Position numbers and translations under genes: made by a program. From Bradyrhizobium neotropicale (GTDB lineage Bacteria; Pseudomonadota; Alphaproteobacteria; Rhizobiales; Xanthobacteraceae), in NCBI RefSeq assembly GCF_001641695.1, contig NZ_LSEF01000124.1, positions 51,927-111,151 on the forward strand: 59,225 nt of DNA. Direction: 5' to 3'. Positions 1-8,863 of the stretch are shown here, one piece after another (the stretch's first letter is position 1; each line of letters opens with the position of its first letter). The notes below the pieces were generated by a model that saw only the letters and a list, made by a program, of their open reading frames with translations, was not told the DNA's origin and did not search any database.

Positions 1-48
1 CCCGGCCATGACGATGCGACGGCTTCAGTAAGCGAGTTGGAAGAAGTT

Positions 49-1029
49 CTAAAGCATCCCGCTCGCCGTGAGCGCCTTGCAGACGTGCTGCATCTCGGTC
101 TCGTCGGCGACCATGTCGAGCATGATCGTGGTCAGGCCCTGCGCCGCGAAATCCTTCAGCCGCGCGCCGATCTCGGCATGGCTGCCGACGAGATAGGGGC
201 AGTCGGCCTGGAAAGTCAGGAACGGCAACAGCCAGTAGCCGTTCTCCTGGAGCTCGCCGCTCTGGCCGTCATAGAGACGACGCTTCCACGTGGAGTCGGT
301 GTTCTCCATCGTGAGCGAGAGTAGCTCGCGATCATCGGGATTATCGCGGAAGCGGGCCTTCGCCGCCTGCCGCGCCGCGTCGCGGGTCTCGCGGGCGAAG
401 ATGCCGAAATTCATTCCGGGTGCGCTGAGGCCGCGATCGAGATCAGGCGGCAGCATCTGCATCTTGATGCAGCCGGTGTCCCTTGCCACGCGCTGCGCCG
501 CCTCCGACTGGCCGGCGATCAAGTATTCCGGCATCAGCTCCGCCGGCAGGCGCGGACGAAGCTGCAAATTGCTCGCGCGATAGAACCGACCGTCGAAATT
601 GACCGGGCGCGGGCTTTCCAGGAGCTGGCGCATCAACGCGACGAATTCGCCGAGCCTGTCGTAGCGGTCGGCATGCGATTGCTCGTCGCCGAGTGCCTGC
701 AGGTCGCTGACCGCCGTTCCCGTGATCATGTTGAGATAGACCTTGCGGCCATGCAGCTGCGCGAAGGACGAGACGAATTTTGCCGCCGTGAACGGATGCA
801 TGTAGACCGGATTGACGGCGATCAGCGGCGAGCTTCGCGACGTCTGCCCCATGATGTGCTGGGCCATCGCCCAGGGCTCGACGAACACGTCGTTGCCTTC
901 GAACAGCAGGATGCCCGCAAAGCCATTACGGTCGGCGAATTGCGCCACCCGCATCAATTCGCCGATATATTTCTTGGGGTCGCGATTGCGCGAGATGGCC
1001 GGAAAGACGCGAAGTCGCCGGCCGGTCAT
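49..1029 (-). CDS. LLM-class flavin-dependent monooxygenase (SsuD-like)
   Basis: Predicted FMNH2-dependent luciferase-like monooxygenase of 326 aa with a TIM-barrel fold. The N-terminus MTGRRLRVFPAISRNRDP, the segment LNMITGTAVSDLQALGDE near residues 105-122 and the following HADRYDRLGEF resemble the alkanesulfonate/dimethylsulfone monooxygenase group (SsuD has a similar NLVTGG...HAERY block). The start is the ATG at 1029: it overlaps the stop of the upstream phosphopantetheinyl transferase (ATGA), so the two are translationally coupled. A longer open frame upstream lies inside the transferase and is discarded. As the last gene of the NRPS group it is probably a tailoring enzyme for the peptide product, for example N- or C-hydroxylation. 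The substrate cannot be read from sequence, and a sulfonate-scavenging role remains possible. Confidence 0.85.
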   Translation of the reverse strand: MTGRRLRVFPAISRNRDPKKYIGELMRVAQFADRNGFAGILLFEGNDVFVEPWAMAQHIMGQTSRSSPLIAVNPVYMHPFTAAKFVSSFAQLHGRKVYLNMITGTAVSDLQALGDEQSHADRYDRLGEFVALMRQLLESPRPVNFDGRFYRASNLQLRPRLPAELMPEYLIAGQSEAAQRVARDTGCIKMQMLPPDLDRGLSAPGMNFGIFARETRDAARQAAKARFRDNPDDRELLSLTMENTDSTWKRRLYDGQSGELQENGYWLLPFLTFQADCPYLVGSHAEIGARLKDFAAQGLTTIMLDMVADETEMQHVCKALTASGML

Positions 1030-1754
1030 TCGGCCGCGTCCTGGAGCGGCCAGGCGTGACGGCTGATCGGAAGACCGCCGGCCGTCCGGGAGCCGTCGGC
1101 GATCGCCAGGCGGTGCGAGGGCGAGGGCGAACTGAGCGAAAAGCGCCAGCCATCGGGATCGTCGGCGATGTCGGGCTTGAAGCTGATCTCGATCGCCTTT
1201 TGCGACACCTGCATCGCAAATCCGTCGAGCGGCAGGTTGAGCCCGAAACCCCTGGCCTTCAGATAGGCTTCCTTCAGCGTCCAATAGTCGAAGAAGCGCT
1301 GGGTGGCGTCGGGCTCCGGCAATCCGCGCAGTGTCTCGACCTCTTCGGGGGCGAAGAAGCGCAGCGCCGTCGACAGCGGCGCGACACGCCGTGACACGGT
1401 CTCGACGTCGATGCCGACGGCCTCGTGTCTCGAGACCACGCAGGCGACGCAGCCGTCGGCATGGGACAGGCTGAAATGCAGGGCGGTCGCGGGCGATGCG
1501 ACAAAGGGCCGTCCGTAGCGGCCGGTATCGAAGGACCAATCCGAAGGCGCAACATTGGGTGCAACGTGCGACAACGCCAGGCGCAACATCGCGTGCGCGA
1601 AGATGTATTGCCGTCGATGCCGCTCGAACATGAAGCGATCGGCCCGCGCGCGTTCGTTGGCCGACAGAAATTGCCGGTACGCATCGACCGCCCCCGGCGT
1701 ATCGATGGTCTCGATCAGTCCGACAAACAGGTCAATTGTGTCGTCTGCCATCAA
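1026..1754 (-). CDS. 4'-phosphopantetheinyl transferase (Sfp type)
   Basis: 242-aa Sfp/Gsp-type transferase that moves phosphopantetheine from CoA to the serine of carrier domains. The two family signatures are visible: GIDVE (near residue 113), where the acidic residues bind Mg2+, and the block FDYWTLKEAYLKARGFGL (near 158-175) with the conserved W-x-x-K-E-A-x-x-K. Length fits the Sfp class (about 220-250 aa). The gene sits downstream of the NRPS and overlaps the monooxygenase by 4 bp, so its obvious clients are the two T domains of that NRPS (Ser570 and Ser1640). Start is the first of two adjacent Met codons (MMADD); the second is equally possible. Confidence 0.92.
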   Translation of the reverse strand: MMADDTIDLFVGLIETIDTPGAVDAYRQFLSANERARADRFMFERHRRQYIFAHAMLRLALSHVAPNVAPSDWSFDTGRYGRPFVASPATALHFSLSHADGCVACVVSRHEAVGIDVETVSRRVAPLSTALRFFAPEEVETLRGLPEPDATQRFFDYWTLKEAYLKARGFGLNLPLDGFAMQVSQKAIEISFKPDIADDPDGWRFSLSSPSPSHRLAIADGSRTAGGLPISRHAWPLQDAAE

Positions 1755-1958
1755 TCAATTGGGCCCTTGGCGTCAGGCGGAGGCTCAAATCTCCGGCTGG
1801 GACGCAAGAATCAACTGAGCGGACCGCTTCTAACGGTCCACCCAGGCAAATTCTTGACGATTCCGCTGGCCGGTTTACGGGCGCAAGCTTGTGCGAGACC
1901 CCAGCTCGCAGGCGAGCGGCCCTTATCCGAAGGTCGTAGGCGTCCGAGCCGACGAGTC

Positions 1959-2126
1959 CTACCGCTTCTTCTTGGCCTTCTTCTTGCCGCCCAGCATCGA
2001 AAGGCTGGCGTCGACGTCCTTTAGCGCGGCTTGAAGCTTCTTCTTCTCGTCCGTCAGCAGTTTTTGCAGCGACTTGCGATCCTTGTCGCTCAGCGAGGTG
2101 CCCTTGGTAAATTTGATGAAACCCAT
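1959..2126 (-). CDS. small Lys-rich hypothetical protein
   Basis: 55-aa protein starting MGFIKFTKGTSLSDKDRKS and ending in a basic tail GGKKKAKKKR. The central part is amphipathic and likely helical, with heptad-like Leu spacing. The ATG at 2126 is chosen because a strong purine-rich site (GGGGGAG) lies 6-7 bases upstream; a longer frame to 2213 lacks such support. It lies between the NRPS and the phosphopantetheinyl transferase on the same strand, so it is probably in their transcript. It is not MbtH (no NPF/WP motifs). I do not recognise a family and assign no function. Confidence 0.6.
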   Translation of the reverse strand: MGFIKFTKGTSLSDKDRKSLQKLLTDEKKKLQAALKDVDASLSMLGGKKKAKKKR

Positions 2127-2282
2127 AACGCACTCCCCCGGTTTGAAAATAGATAGTCCAAAGTCCAAATCAAAACGCGGGAATAATGTTGCGCGACAGC
2201 GCCAAATAATCAAGATGCAACTTGGGCATTCACAGCTTTGGCGGGTGAGTGGTTTTTCGCTCCAGCATGCGAAGGCGACCTC

Positions 2283-5200
2283 TCACGCCGCCCTGCGACT
2301 GCGCAATCGTCCGAGCGGCGCGTCGGGCTGCGCGACCGCCTCTGCCAGCAGTGCGACGAGATATTCCATCCATTCGCCAATCATCCGCCCGTCGAGCAGC
2401 TCGCTCTTGTAGTTGCATGATCCGGTGATGCCGGTCGGCCGCTCCTTGAGCATCAGCGACAGAAAGGTCTGGTCGATTGGCAGCACCGGCTGGCCCTCGC
2501 GCGCGACGTTTCCGATCGATCGCAGAGTGATTTGAGGCAGATCGAGCGGTTTGCGCAGCGGATTTTGCAGAGTGAAATAGACCTGGACCAGCGAGGCCGG
2601 ATCGATTCCCTCCTGCAGCAGATGGTCGGCCAGGATGTTGAACGGCAGCTCCTGCCGCGCATGCGCGTCGAGCACGCTCTGGCGCACCCGTGCGAAGGCT
2701 TGCGCGAACGACAGCTCCGGCGCGATTCGGGTGCGGACGATCACCGTGTTCTCGAACGGGCCGACGATGCCGTCGGTGTCCGGCTGAGTGCGATTCGCCA
2801 TGGCGGTGGCGACCGAGATGTCGGTGCGCCCGGTCCGCGCCAGCAGCAGGGCCTTCAATCCCGTGAGGAGAGCCATGAACAGCGTGCCGGTCTGCTGGCC
2901 GGCGAACGCGGTGAGCCGCGCGATCAGCTCGGGCTCCAGGCTGACCGGATGGTGGCCGGCAGACACGCCCGGGCGTGCTTCGCCGTCGAACACGGGGACC
3001 GCGCCACGCAAACTCTGCGCCCATTCACGGGCTTGCCGGCGCGCCGCTTCCGTGTTGCACCACCAGCGTTGCCAGCGCGCGACGTCCGAAAAGGCCAGCG
3101 GCACTTTCGGCAGCGGTACGGACGGATGTCCGGCGAGGGCCGCATGGCGATTGGAAAGCTCGTCGAACAGCACGCCGAGCGACCATCCGTCGGCAATGGC
3201 GTGATGCAGCGTCAGCAGCAGCACGTGATCGTCGGCGTGGAGCCGCAACAACCGCGCCCGGAGCAGCGGCGCGCGCGTGATGTCGATCGGGGTAAAGGTT
3301 TCCTGTTCCGTCAGGAGCTCGATCTTCCTGAGCTCGAGGGCCTTGCGCCGCTTGTTGTTGTGTGGCCGTCCGTCGCCGATGGTCTCGACGGTCAGGACCG
3401 GGCCGAGCATGCCGGGGGCGGCGATGCGGCTGACGGGCTCATCGCCGCTCCAGCCGAACGCTGTCCGCAGCGATTCGTGGCGGCGCACGACGTCGTCGAT
3501 CGCCTGCGCCAGGGCGGTGGCATCGAGTGGGCCCTGCAGATGGAGCGCGAAGGGCAGGTTGAACATCGGCAGACCCGGCAGGTTCTGCTCGATCCGTATC
3601 ATCTGGTCCTGCGCGATCGACAGCGTGGGAGGACCGCTTTCGGCGAACCTTGGGACGTTTGCGTCGGGCTTGAGCGGTTTCGTCGTCACGGCCTCGTCGA
3701 CGCGCCGGGCAAGCTCTTCGATTGTCGGCGCTTCGAAGATCGTCTTGATCGGCAGCGAAACGCCAAGCGCACGGGCGACGCGTGCCATCGCCTGGCCCGC
3801 CAACAGCGAATGACCGCCGAGATCGAAGAAATTATCGGCGACGCCAAGGGTGTCGACCTTCAGCAGGTCGATCCAGATGTCGGAAAGAACCTTCTCGGTG
3901 AACCGTCGCGCCGGCACGGCCGCTTTCGTTCCGGACGTTTCCTGCAGTGTCGGCGCCAACAAGGCGGAGCGGTCGATCTTGCCATGGGCGTTGAGCGGCA
4001 CCTGCTCCAGGAACAGGAATGCCGACGGGACGGCGTGGCTCGGCAACCAGCCTTTCAGGAAATCGCGTAGCTCGTTGGCGCTGATCGGCGTGCCTGCCTT
4101 GGCGACGATGTGGGCGATCAGCCTGACGTCGCCGCTTCCGTCACGGCGCGGCTCGACGATGCCGGTGCGCACGGCTGGATGTTCGCTGAGCGCATTCTCG
4201 ACCTCCTTGAGCTCGATACGATAGCCGCGAACCTTGACCTGATGGTCGGCGCGGCCCAGGCACTCGATCGTGCCGTCGGCGCGGCGGCGGGCGAGATCGC
4301 CGGTCCGGTACAGCCGTGCGCCGGCCCGGCGCGCGAACGGATCGGGCAGGAAGCGCGCTTTGCTCTGCGCCGGATCGTTGATGTAACTGCGGCCGACGCC
4401 GGCGCCGCCGATGCAGAGCTCGCCGACCACGCCGACCGGCTGCGGCTCGAGGTTCGGATCGAGCACATAGAGCTGGGTGTTGGGCAGCGGAGCGCCGACC
4501 GGGACGCTGGTCGTCGCCCCCGCTGGGGCGCCGGTCAGGCGATGCAGAGAAACGTCGTCGGAGCTTTCCGACGCGCCGTAGGCATTGATCAGCGGCACCT
4601 TCGGACAGCGGGCGAACCAGGCGCGGCAGAGATCGACGGGCAGCGGCTCCCCGGTCGAGATCAGCAGTCGCAGCTTCGAGAAGGCGCGCAGGATGGAAGC
4701 TTCGTCCATCCGCTCGACGATGACGCGCAAGAGCGAGGGAACGATCTCCAGCACCGTGATCCGCTCGCGCTCGATCTCCCGCGCGAGCAGAATCGGATCC
4801 TGCGCGATCTCGTTGCCGCAGACATGGACGCGCGCGCCGACCATGGGGCCGGCCAGGAACTGCCAGACCGAGATGACAAAACTCTGCGGCGCGGTCTGCG
4901 CGATCACGTCCTTCGCCGACAGGCCCAGTTCGGCAATGAGGGACGCCAGATGGTTCGACAGCCCTCGCTGCTCGATCATGACGCCCTTGGGCGCGCCTGA
5001 CGAGCCGGACGTATAGATGAGATAGGCCAGACTCGCGGGTGAACGCTGCACTGGACGAGCCGGCTTCGTCGATCCCGACGCAAGCGCATCTTGGAGGTCG
5101 GCCACCCGGATTCTTTCGACCAGCGGCTCGAGCAGCGCTTCGACCGTGGCGGACTGGTCGCGCGCCGTCAGCAGCATGCCGGCACCGCTCGATCCCAGGA

Positions 5201-8200
5201 TCGTCGCGAGCCGCGACGGCGGCTGCTCGGGATCGAGATTCAGGAACGCGGCGCCCACCCGCTGCACGGCGATCATCGCTGCGAGCAAATCCGGACCGCG
5301 CTGCGCAAGCAGCGCCACCACCGTCTCCGCGCCGACGCCTTCGCGCGCAAGCCAGCGTGCGGCCGCCTGGCTCTTGCGGGCCAGCTCGCGATAGCTGAGC
5401 GACACGCGCCCGTCGGACACGGCCACGGCGTTCGGCGTCCGCTTGGCCTGCCGCTCGAAGCGTTCGCACAGATTGCCGCGGCTTGCGAAATTCGCCGCAG
5501 CGCCATGGCCCATCGCCAGCAACCGCCGGCGGTCGGCCGCCGTCAGCAGCGGCAGGCGTGAGATGCGCTGCTCCGGATTGGCGATGACGGATTTGAGCAG
5601 GGTTTTGAACTGCGCGGCCATCTCCGCGATCGTGTCGGCGTCGAACAGGTCGGTGGCGTATTCGAAGAAGCCGGTGAAGCGGCCGTCGGCCTCGACCAGT
5701 TCGAGCGTGATGTCGAAGCGCGCGACCTTCGGGTCGACCTCGAGGCGGCGGGTCGACAGGCCAGGCATCCGCGCGGCCTCGATCGATGCGTTCTGGAGGA
5801 TGAACATGATCCGGAACAGCGGATTTCCGTCGCTCCTTCGCGCGATCTGCAATGCCCGCAACACTTCCTCGATCGGAAGGTCCTGGTTGCGGTAGGCATC
5901 CAGCGTGACCTGGCGAACGCGTCGCAACAGTTCGCCGAAAGTCGGATCGCCGCCAAAATCGTTGCGCAGGATCAGCGTGTTGGCGAACAGCCCGATCAGG
6001 CGCTCGCTTTCGATCTGGTTGCGGTTGGCGATCAGCGAGCCGGTCGCCACGTCCTCGTGCCCGGTGTAGCGAAACAGCAGGCACTGGAAGGCCGCGAGCA
6101 GCGTCATGAAGGATGTGACGCCCTGATGCTGGCTCAGGGATCGCAGATCGGCCGAGAGGGCTTTGGAGAAGTCGAGATAGTGACGCGCGCCGTGACCGCT
6201 CCAGACCTGGAGACGCGGCCGGTCGGTCCGCAGCGGCAGCGTGGTGACGCCGTCGAGCTGGGCCCGCCAATAATCGAGCTGCTCGTTCGCGGCCGGCGAC
6301 CGCGCCCATCTCTGCTGCCAGAGCGCGAAGTCGCGGTACTGGAAGGCGGGCGCGGGCAGCGCCGCTACGCCGCCCTTGCGCGTAGCGGAATAATGCGCGG
6401 CAAGCTCTTCCCAGAACAATCGTTGTGACCAGCCGTCGGTGACGAGGTGATGGACATTGACCACCAGCGCGTGGCTGGACTTGTCGAAGGAGAGCAGGGT
6501 GACTTTTAACGGCGGCTCACGCGCGAGATCGAATTGATACTGCGCGAGCTGGAGTGCCTCGCGCCTGATCGCCGCGATCCGCTTGTCTGCCGCGCAAGGC
6601 CTGAGCTTGGTCCGTTCGAGGCGCGGCGCCGAGCTAACCACGCGCTGCATGGCTTCCCCGTGGCGTTCGACGAACACCGAGCGCAGCACCTCATGGCGTT
6701 GGCAGATCGCGGCAAGGCTCGCCTCAAGTGCCGCGGCGTCGATCTGGCCAGTCAGTTGCGCGATTTCCACCACATTATAGTTGTAGTGCGTCGGATCGAG
6801 CCGCGAGAGCAGGTACATCCGCTGCTGCTGGAACGACAGCAGCGCGTGGTCGTCCGCGGCACGGTGCCATGTCGGTAGCGTCGTCTCGCGGCGAGTGGCG
6901 GCGGTTTCGAGCCGGGCCGCAAGCGCTGCCACGGTGGCGCAATCAAAAATGTCCTCGAATGAGAAATCGACGTTGAAGCGTTCGCGCAGGCGCGAGCGCA
7001 TCTGCGTCACCGCAAGCGAATCCGCCCCGAGCGCGAAGACGTCCTGGTCGATGCCGACCTGCGGAAGCTCGAGGAGACCAGCCCAGATCTCCGCAAGCTG
7101 GGTTTCCAGCGCATTGCGCGGCAGCCGTGTCTCATCGCCATCGTCGGCAGTCGCGATCAGCCCGGCCAGCGCGTTGCGCTTGACCTTGCCGCTGGCGCCC
7201 TTCGGCAGCGCCCCCACGCTGCGGATCAGGCTCGGCACCTTGTAGGCTGCGAGCCGTTTTCGCGCGAACTGGCGGAGCTGATCCGGCGTGGCGTCCGCCT
7301 CCGGCCGCAGCACCACCACAGCCGCGACGTTCTCGCCGAGCTTGGGATGCGGAATGGCGAAGACGCCGGCCTCCAGCACCGCCGGATGGCTCAGCAGGAC
7401 CTCTTCCACTTCGAGCGGCGAGACCTTCTGTCCGCCGCGGTTGATGACGTCCTTGATGCGGCCGACGATGAAGAGATAGCCATCGCCGTCGAGGTAGCCG
7501 AGATCGCCGGTCCGAAACCAGCCATTGCGGAAGGCGGCTGTTGTGGCCCCCTCGTCATTGTAATAGCCGCGCGTCATGTTCGCGCCGCGCAGCATGATCT
7601 CGCCACGCACGCCGCTTGCACATGCGCGGCCGGCCTCGTCCATGATCGCGATCTCGGGGCCCGCGGCACGGCCGACCGAGCCGATCTTGCGCAGCTCGAA
7701 CGGATTGGCCGCGATCTGCGAGGCGGCTTCCGTCATGCCGTAGGTCTCGAGCACGGGAACGCCAAAGGTTGCCTCCAGCCCTTCGAGGATCGCGGGCGCG
7801 AGCGAAGCCGAGGCGGAGCGGATCACGCGCAGCGATGACGACCGCGCGCGGTCCGGGTCCGCTTCCGCCGCCGTCAGCAGCGCGCGGTGAATCGTCGGCA
7901 CCGCCGTGTACCAGGTCGGCTGCAGCGCCCGTATCCAGCCGAAGAAGGACGCGGCGTCGAAGCCGTTGGTGCAGATCACGCTGGAGCCTGCAGCGAGCGC
8001 GGTCAAAAGGCCGGAGATCAGCCCATGTGCATGAAACAGCGGCAGTACGTTCAGCAGGCGGTCGTGCGCGGTGAGCGCCAGCACGCGGCCGGCATTGTCG
8101 GCGGAGAGGCACACATTGCGATGTGTCAGCGGTACCATTTTCGGCCGCGCAGCCGTGCCGGAGGTCAGCAAGATGAACGCATCGTCGTCGGCGCGCGAGA

Positions 8201-8726
8201 CGCCGCTGGCACTGGGCGGGCCGACGGTCGGGCCGGCGAGCTCGCAGCCGCCGAGATTGTCCGCCGGGCCCGGCACGAAGTCGATCACCGCGATGCCGAG
8301 CGCCTTGGCGACATCACGACTTGGCGAGTTCATGTCGGACCGCGTGACGAGCGCCGTCAGCTTCAATTCGCTGAAGTAACGCTGCAGCTCATCCGCGGTC
8401 AGATCGGGATTGACAGGCACGCAGGCGCAGGCCGTTGCGACTGCGATCAGCGCCAGCGCGCTGTCGGCGCCGCGCGGCAGCGCAACGGCGATGCGGTCCG
8501 CAGGCGCGATACCAAGCCCGCGCAACGTGCGGACCAGATGCAGGATCCGGGCGCCGAGCTCGCCGTAATTGAGCGGTGGCCGGTCGGGCGCGAGCAAAGC
8601 GGGTGCGGCCGGCGTCTGCCGGGCGTAGAGCTCGAGAAGGCCGCCGATATGCGCAAAGCCTCTCGTTTCGGCCAGCGTGCTGGCCGATCGCTCCGGCGCC
8701 GGGTGTGCAACCTCCGACAATTCCAT
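2283..8726 (-). CDS. nonribosomal peptide synthetase, acyl ligase-T-C-A-T-C
   Basis: 2147-aa assembly-line enzyme. Domains in order: an acyl-CoA-ligase-like adenylation domain (about 25-530; LTSG at 187-190, later GMTEAAS and GRIKDVINRGG; closest in style to the oxalyl-CoA/Pcs60 ligase group); carrier T1 (GADSL, Ser570); condensation C1 (HHLVTDG, 759-765); amino-acid-type adenylation A2 (YTSGSSGAPKG, 1238-1248; RTGD; catalytic Lys in NAHGKIDR); carrier T2 (LGGHSL, Ser1640); and a terminal condensation domain C2 (HHAIADG, 1841-1847). All catalytic motifs look intact. There is no epimerase, reductase or thioesterase, and the protein ends shortly after C2. The loader probably activates a carboxylic acid starter that C1 joins to the A2 substrate, and C2 may release the product onto a free amine or alcohol. 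In A2 the residue equivalent to the alpha-amino-binding Asp235 is Val1284 (SFVISVW), so the substrate may not be an ordinary alpha-amino acid. A phosphopantetheinyl transferase and a monooxygenase follow downstream. Confidence 0.93.
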   Translation of the reverse strand: MELSEVAHPAPERSASTLAETRGFAHIGGLLELYARQTPAAPALLAPDRPPLNYGELGARILHLVRTLRGLGIAPADRIAVALPRGADSALALIAVATACACVPVNPDLTADELQRYFSELKLTALVTRSDMNSPSRDVAKALGIAVIDFVPGPADNLGGCELAGPTVGPPSASGVSRADDDAFILLTSGTAARPKMVPLTHRNVCLSADNAGRVLALTAHDRLLNVLPLFHAHGLISGLLTALAAGSSVICTNGFDAASFFGWIRALQPTWYTAVPTIHRALLTAAEADPDRARSSSLRVIRSASASLAPAILEGLEATFGVPVLETYGMTEAASQIAANPFELRKIGSVGRAAGPEIAIMDEAGRACASGVRGEIMLRGANMTRGYYNDEGATTAAFRNGWFRTGDLGYLDGDGYLFIVGRIKDVINRGGQKVSPLEVEEVLLSHPAVLEAGVFAIPHPKLGENVAAVVVLRPEADATPDQLRQFARKRLAAYKVPSLIRSVGALPKGASGKVKRNALAGLIATADDGDETRLPRNALETQLAEIWAGLLELPQVGIDQDVFALGADSLAVTQMRSRLRERFNVDFSFEDIFDCATVAALAARLETAATRRETTLPTWHRAADDHALLSFQQQRMYLLSRLDPTHYNYNVVEIAQLTGQIDAAALEASLAAICQRHEVLRSVFVERHGEAMQRVVSSAPRLERTKLRPCAADKRIAAIRREALQLAQYQFDLAREPPLKVTLLSFDKSSHALVVNVHHLVTDGWSQRLFWEELAAHYSATRKGGVAALPAPAFQYRDFALWQQRWARSPAANEQLDYWRAQLDGVTTLPLRTDRPRLQVWSGHGARHYLDFSKALSADLRSLSQHQGVTSFMTLLAAFQCLLFRYTGHEDVATGSLIANRNQIESERLIGLFANTLILRNDFGGDPTFGELLRRVRQVTLDAYRNQDLPIEEVLRALQIARRSDGNPLFRIMFILQNASIEAARMPGLSTRRLEVDPKVARFDITLELVEADGRFTGFFEYATDLFDADTIAEMAAQFKTLLKSVIANPEQRISRLPLLTAADRRRLLAMGHGAAANFASRGNLCERFERQAKRTPNAVAVSDGRVSLSYRELARKSQAAARWLAREGVGAETVVALLAQRGPDLLAAMIAVQRVGAAFLNLDPEQPPSRLATILGSSGAGMLLTARDQSATVEALLEPLVERIRVADLQDALASGSTKPARPVQRSPASLAYLIYTSGSSGAPKGVMIEQRGLSNHLASLIAELGLSAKDVIAQTAPQSFVISVWQFLAGPMVGARVHVCGNEIAQDPILLAREIERERITVLEIVPSLLRVIVERMDEASILRAFSKLRLLISTGEPLPVDLCRAWFARCPKVPLINAYGASESSDDVSLHRLTGAPAGATTSVPVGAPLPNTQLYVLDPNLEPQPVGVVGELCIGGAGVGRSYINDPAQSKARFLPDPFARRAGARLYRTGDLARRRADGTIECLGRADHQVKVRGYRIELKEVENALSEHPAVRTGIVEPRRDGSGDVRLIAHIVAKAGTPISANELRDFLKGWLPSHAVPSAFLFLEQVPLNAHGKIDRSALLAPTLQETSGTKAAVPARRFTEKVLSDIWIDLLKVDTLGVADNFFDLGGHSLLAGQAMARVARALGVSLPIKTIFEAPTIEELARRVDEAVTTKPLKPDANVPRFAESGPPTLSIAQDQMIRIEQNLPGLPMFNLPFALHLQGPLDATALAQAIDDVVRRHESLRTAFGWSGDEPVSRIAAPGMLGPVLTVETIGDGRPHNNKRRKALELRKIELLTEQETFTPIDITRAPLLRARLLRLHADDHVLLLTLHHAIADGWSLGVLFDELSNRHAALAGHPSVPLPKVPLAFSDVARWQRWWCNTEAARRQAREWAQSLRGAVPVFDGEARPGVSAGHHPVSLEPELIARLTAFAGQQTGTLFMALLTGLKALLLARTGRTDISVATAMANRTQPDTDGIVGPFENTVIVRTRIAPELSFAQAFARVRQSVLDAHARQELPFNILADHLLQEGIDPASLVQVYFTLQNPLRKPLDLPQITLRSIGNVAREGQPVLPIDQTFLSLMLKERPTGITGSCNYKSELLDGRMIGEWMEYLVALLAEAVAQPDAPLGRLRSRRAA

Positions 8727-8863
8727 TCCTTTTTGGTCTGATTGGGCTATTCTTCCAAGAACTTAGGGAACGCGTCCAGTCTGAGGTGAAGTTTGGGCCC
8801 CAAAATCTGTGGTTGAGGGGCCATAAAGCCCTTCGACGGAGTGATAGTCGGGCAGAAATCACC

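Noticed and set aside
4141..6309. 722-codon open frame antiparallel-phase to the NRPS
   Set aside because: Same strand, different frame from the NRPS. Arg/Ala/Pro-rich composition typical of shadow frames in GC-rich DNA; no domain motifs.
8576..8863. N-terminal extension of the first cyclase
   Set aside because: The extra 96 codons run through the NRPS start region, are Arg-rich and have no domain; the SAM domain starts right after the ATG at 8864.
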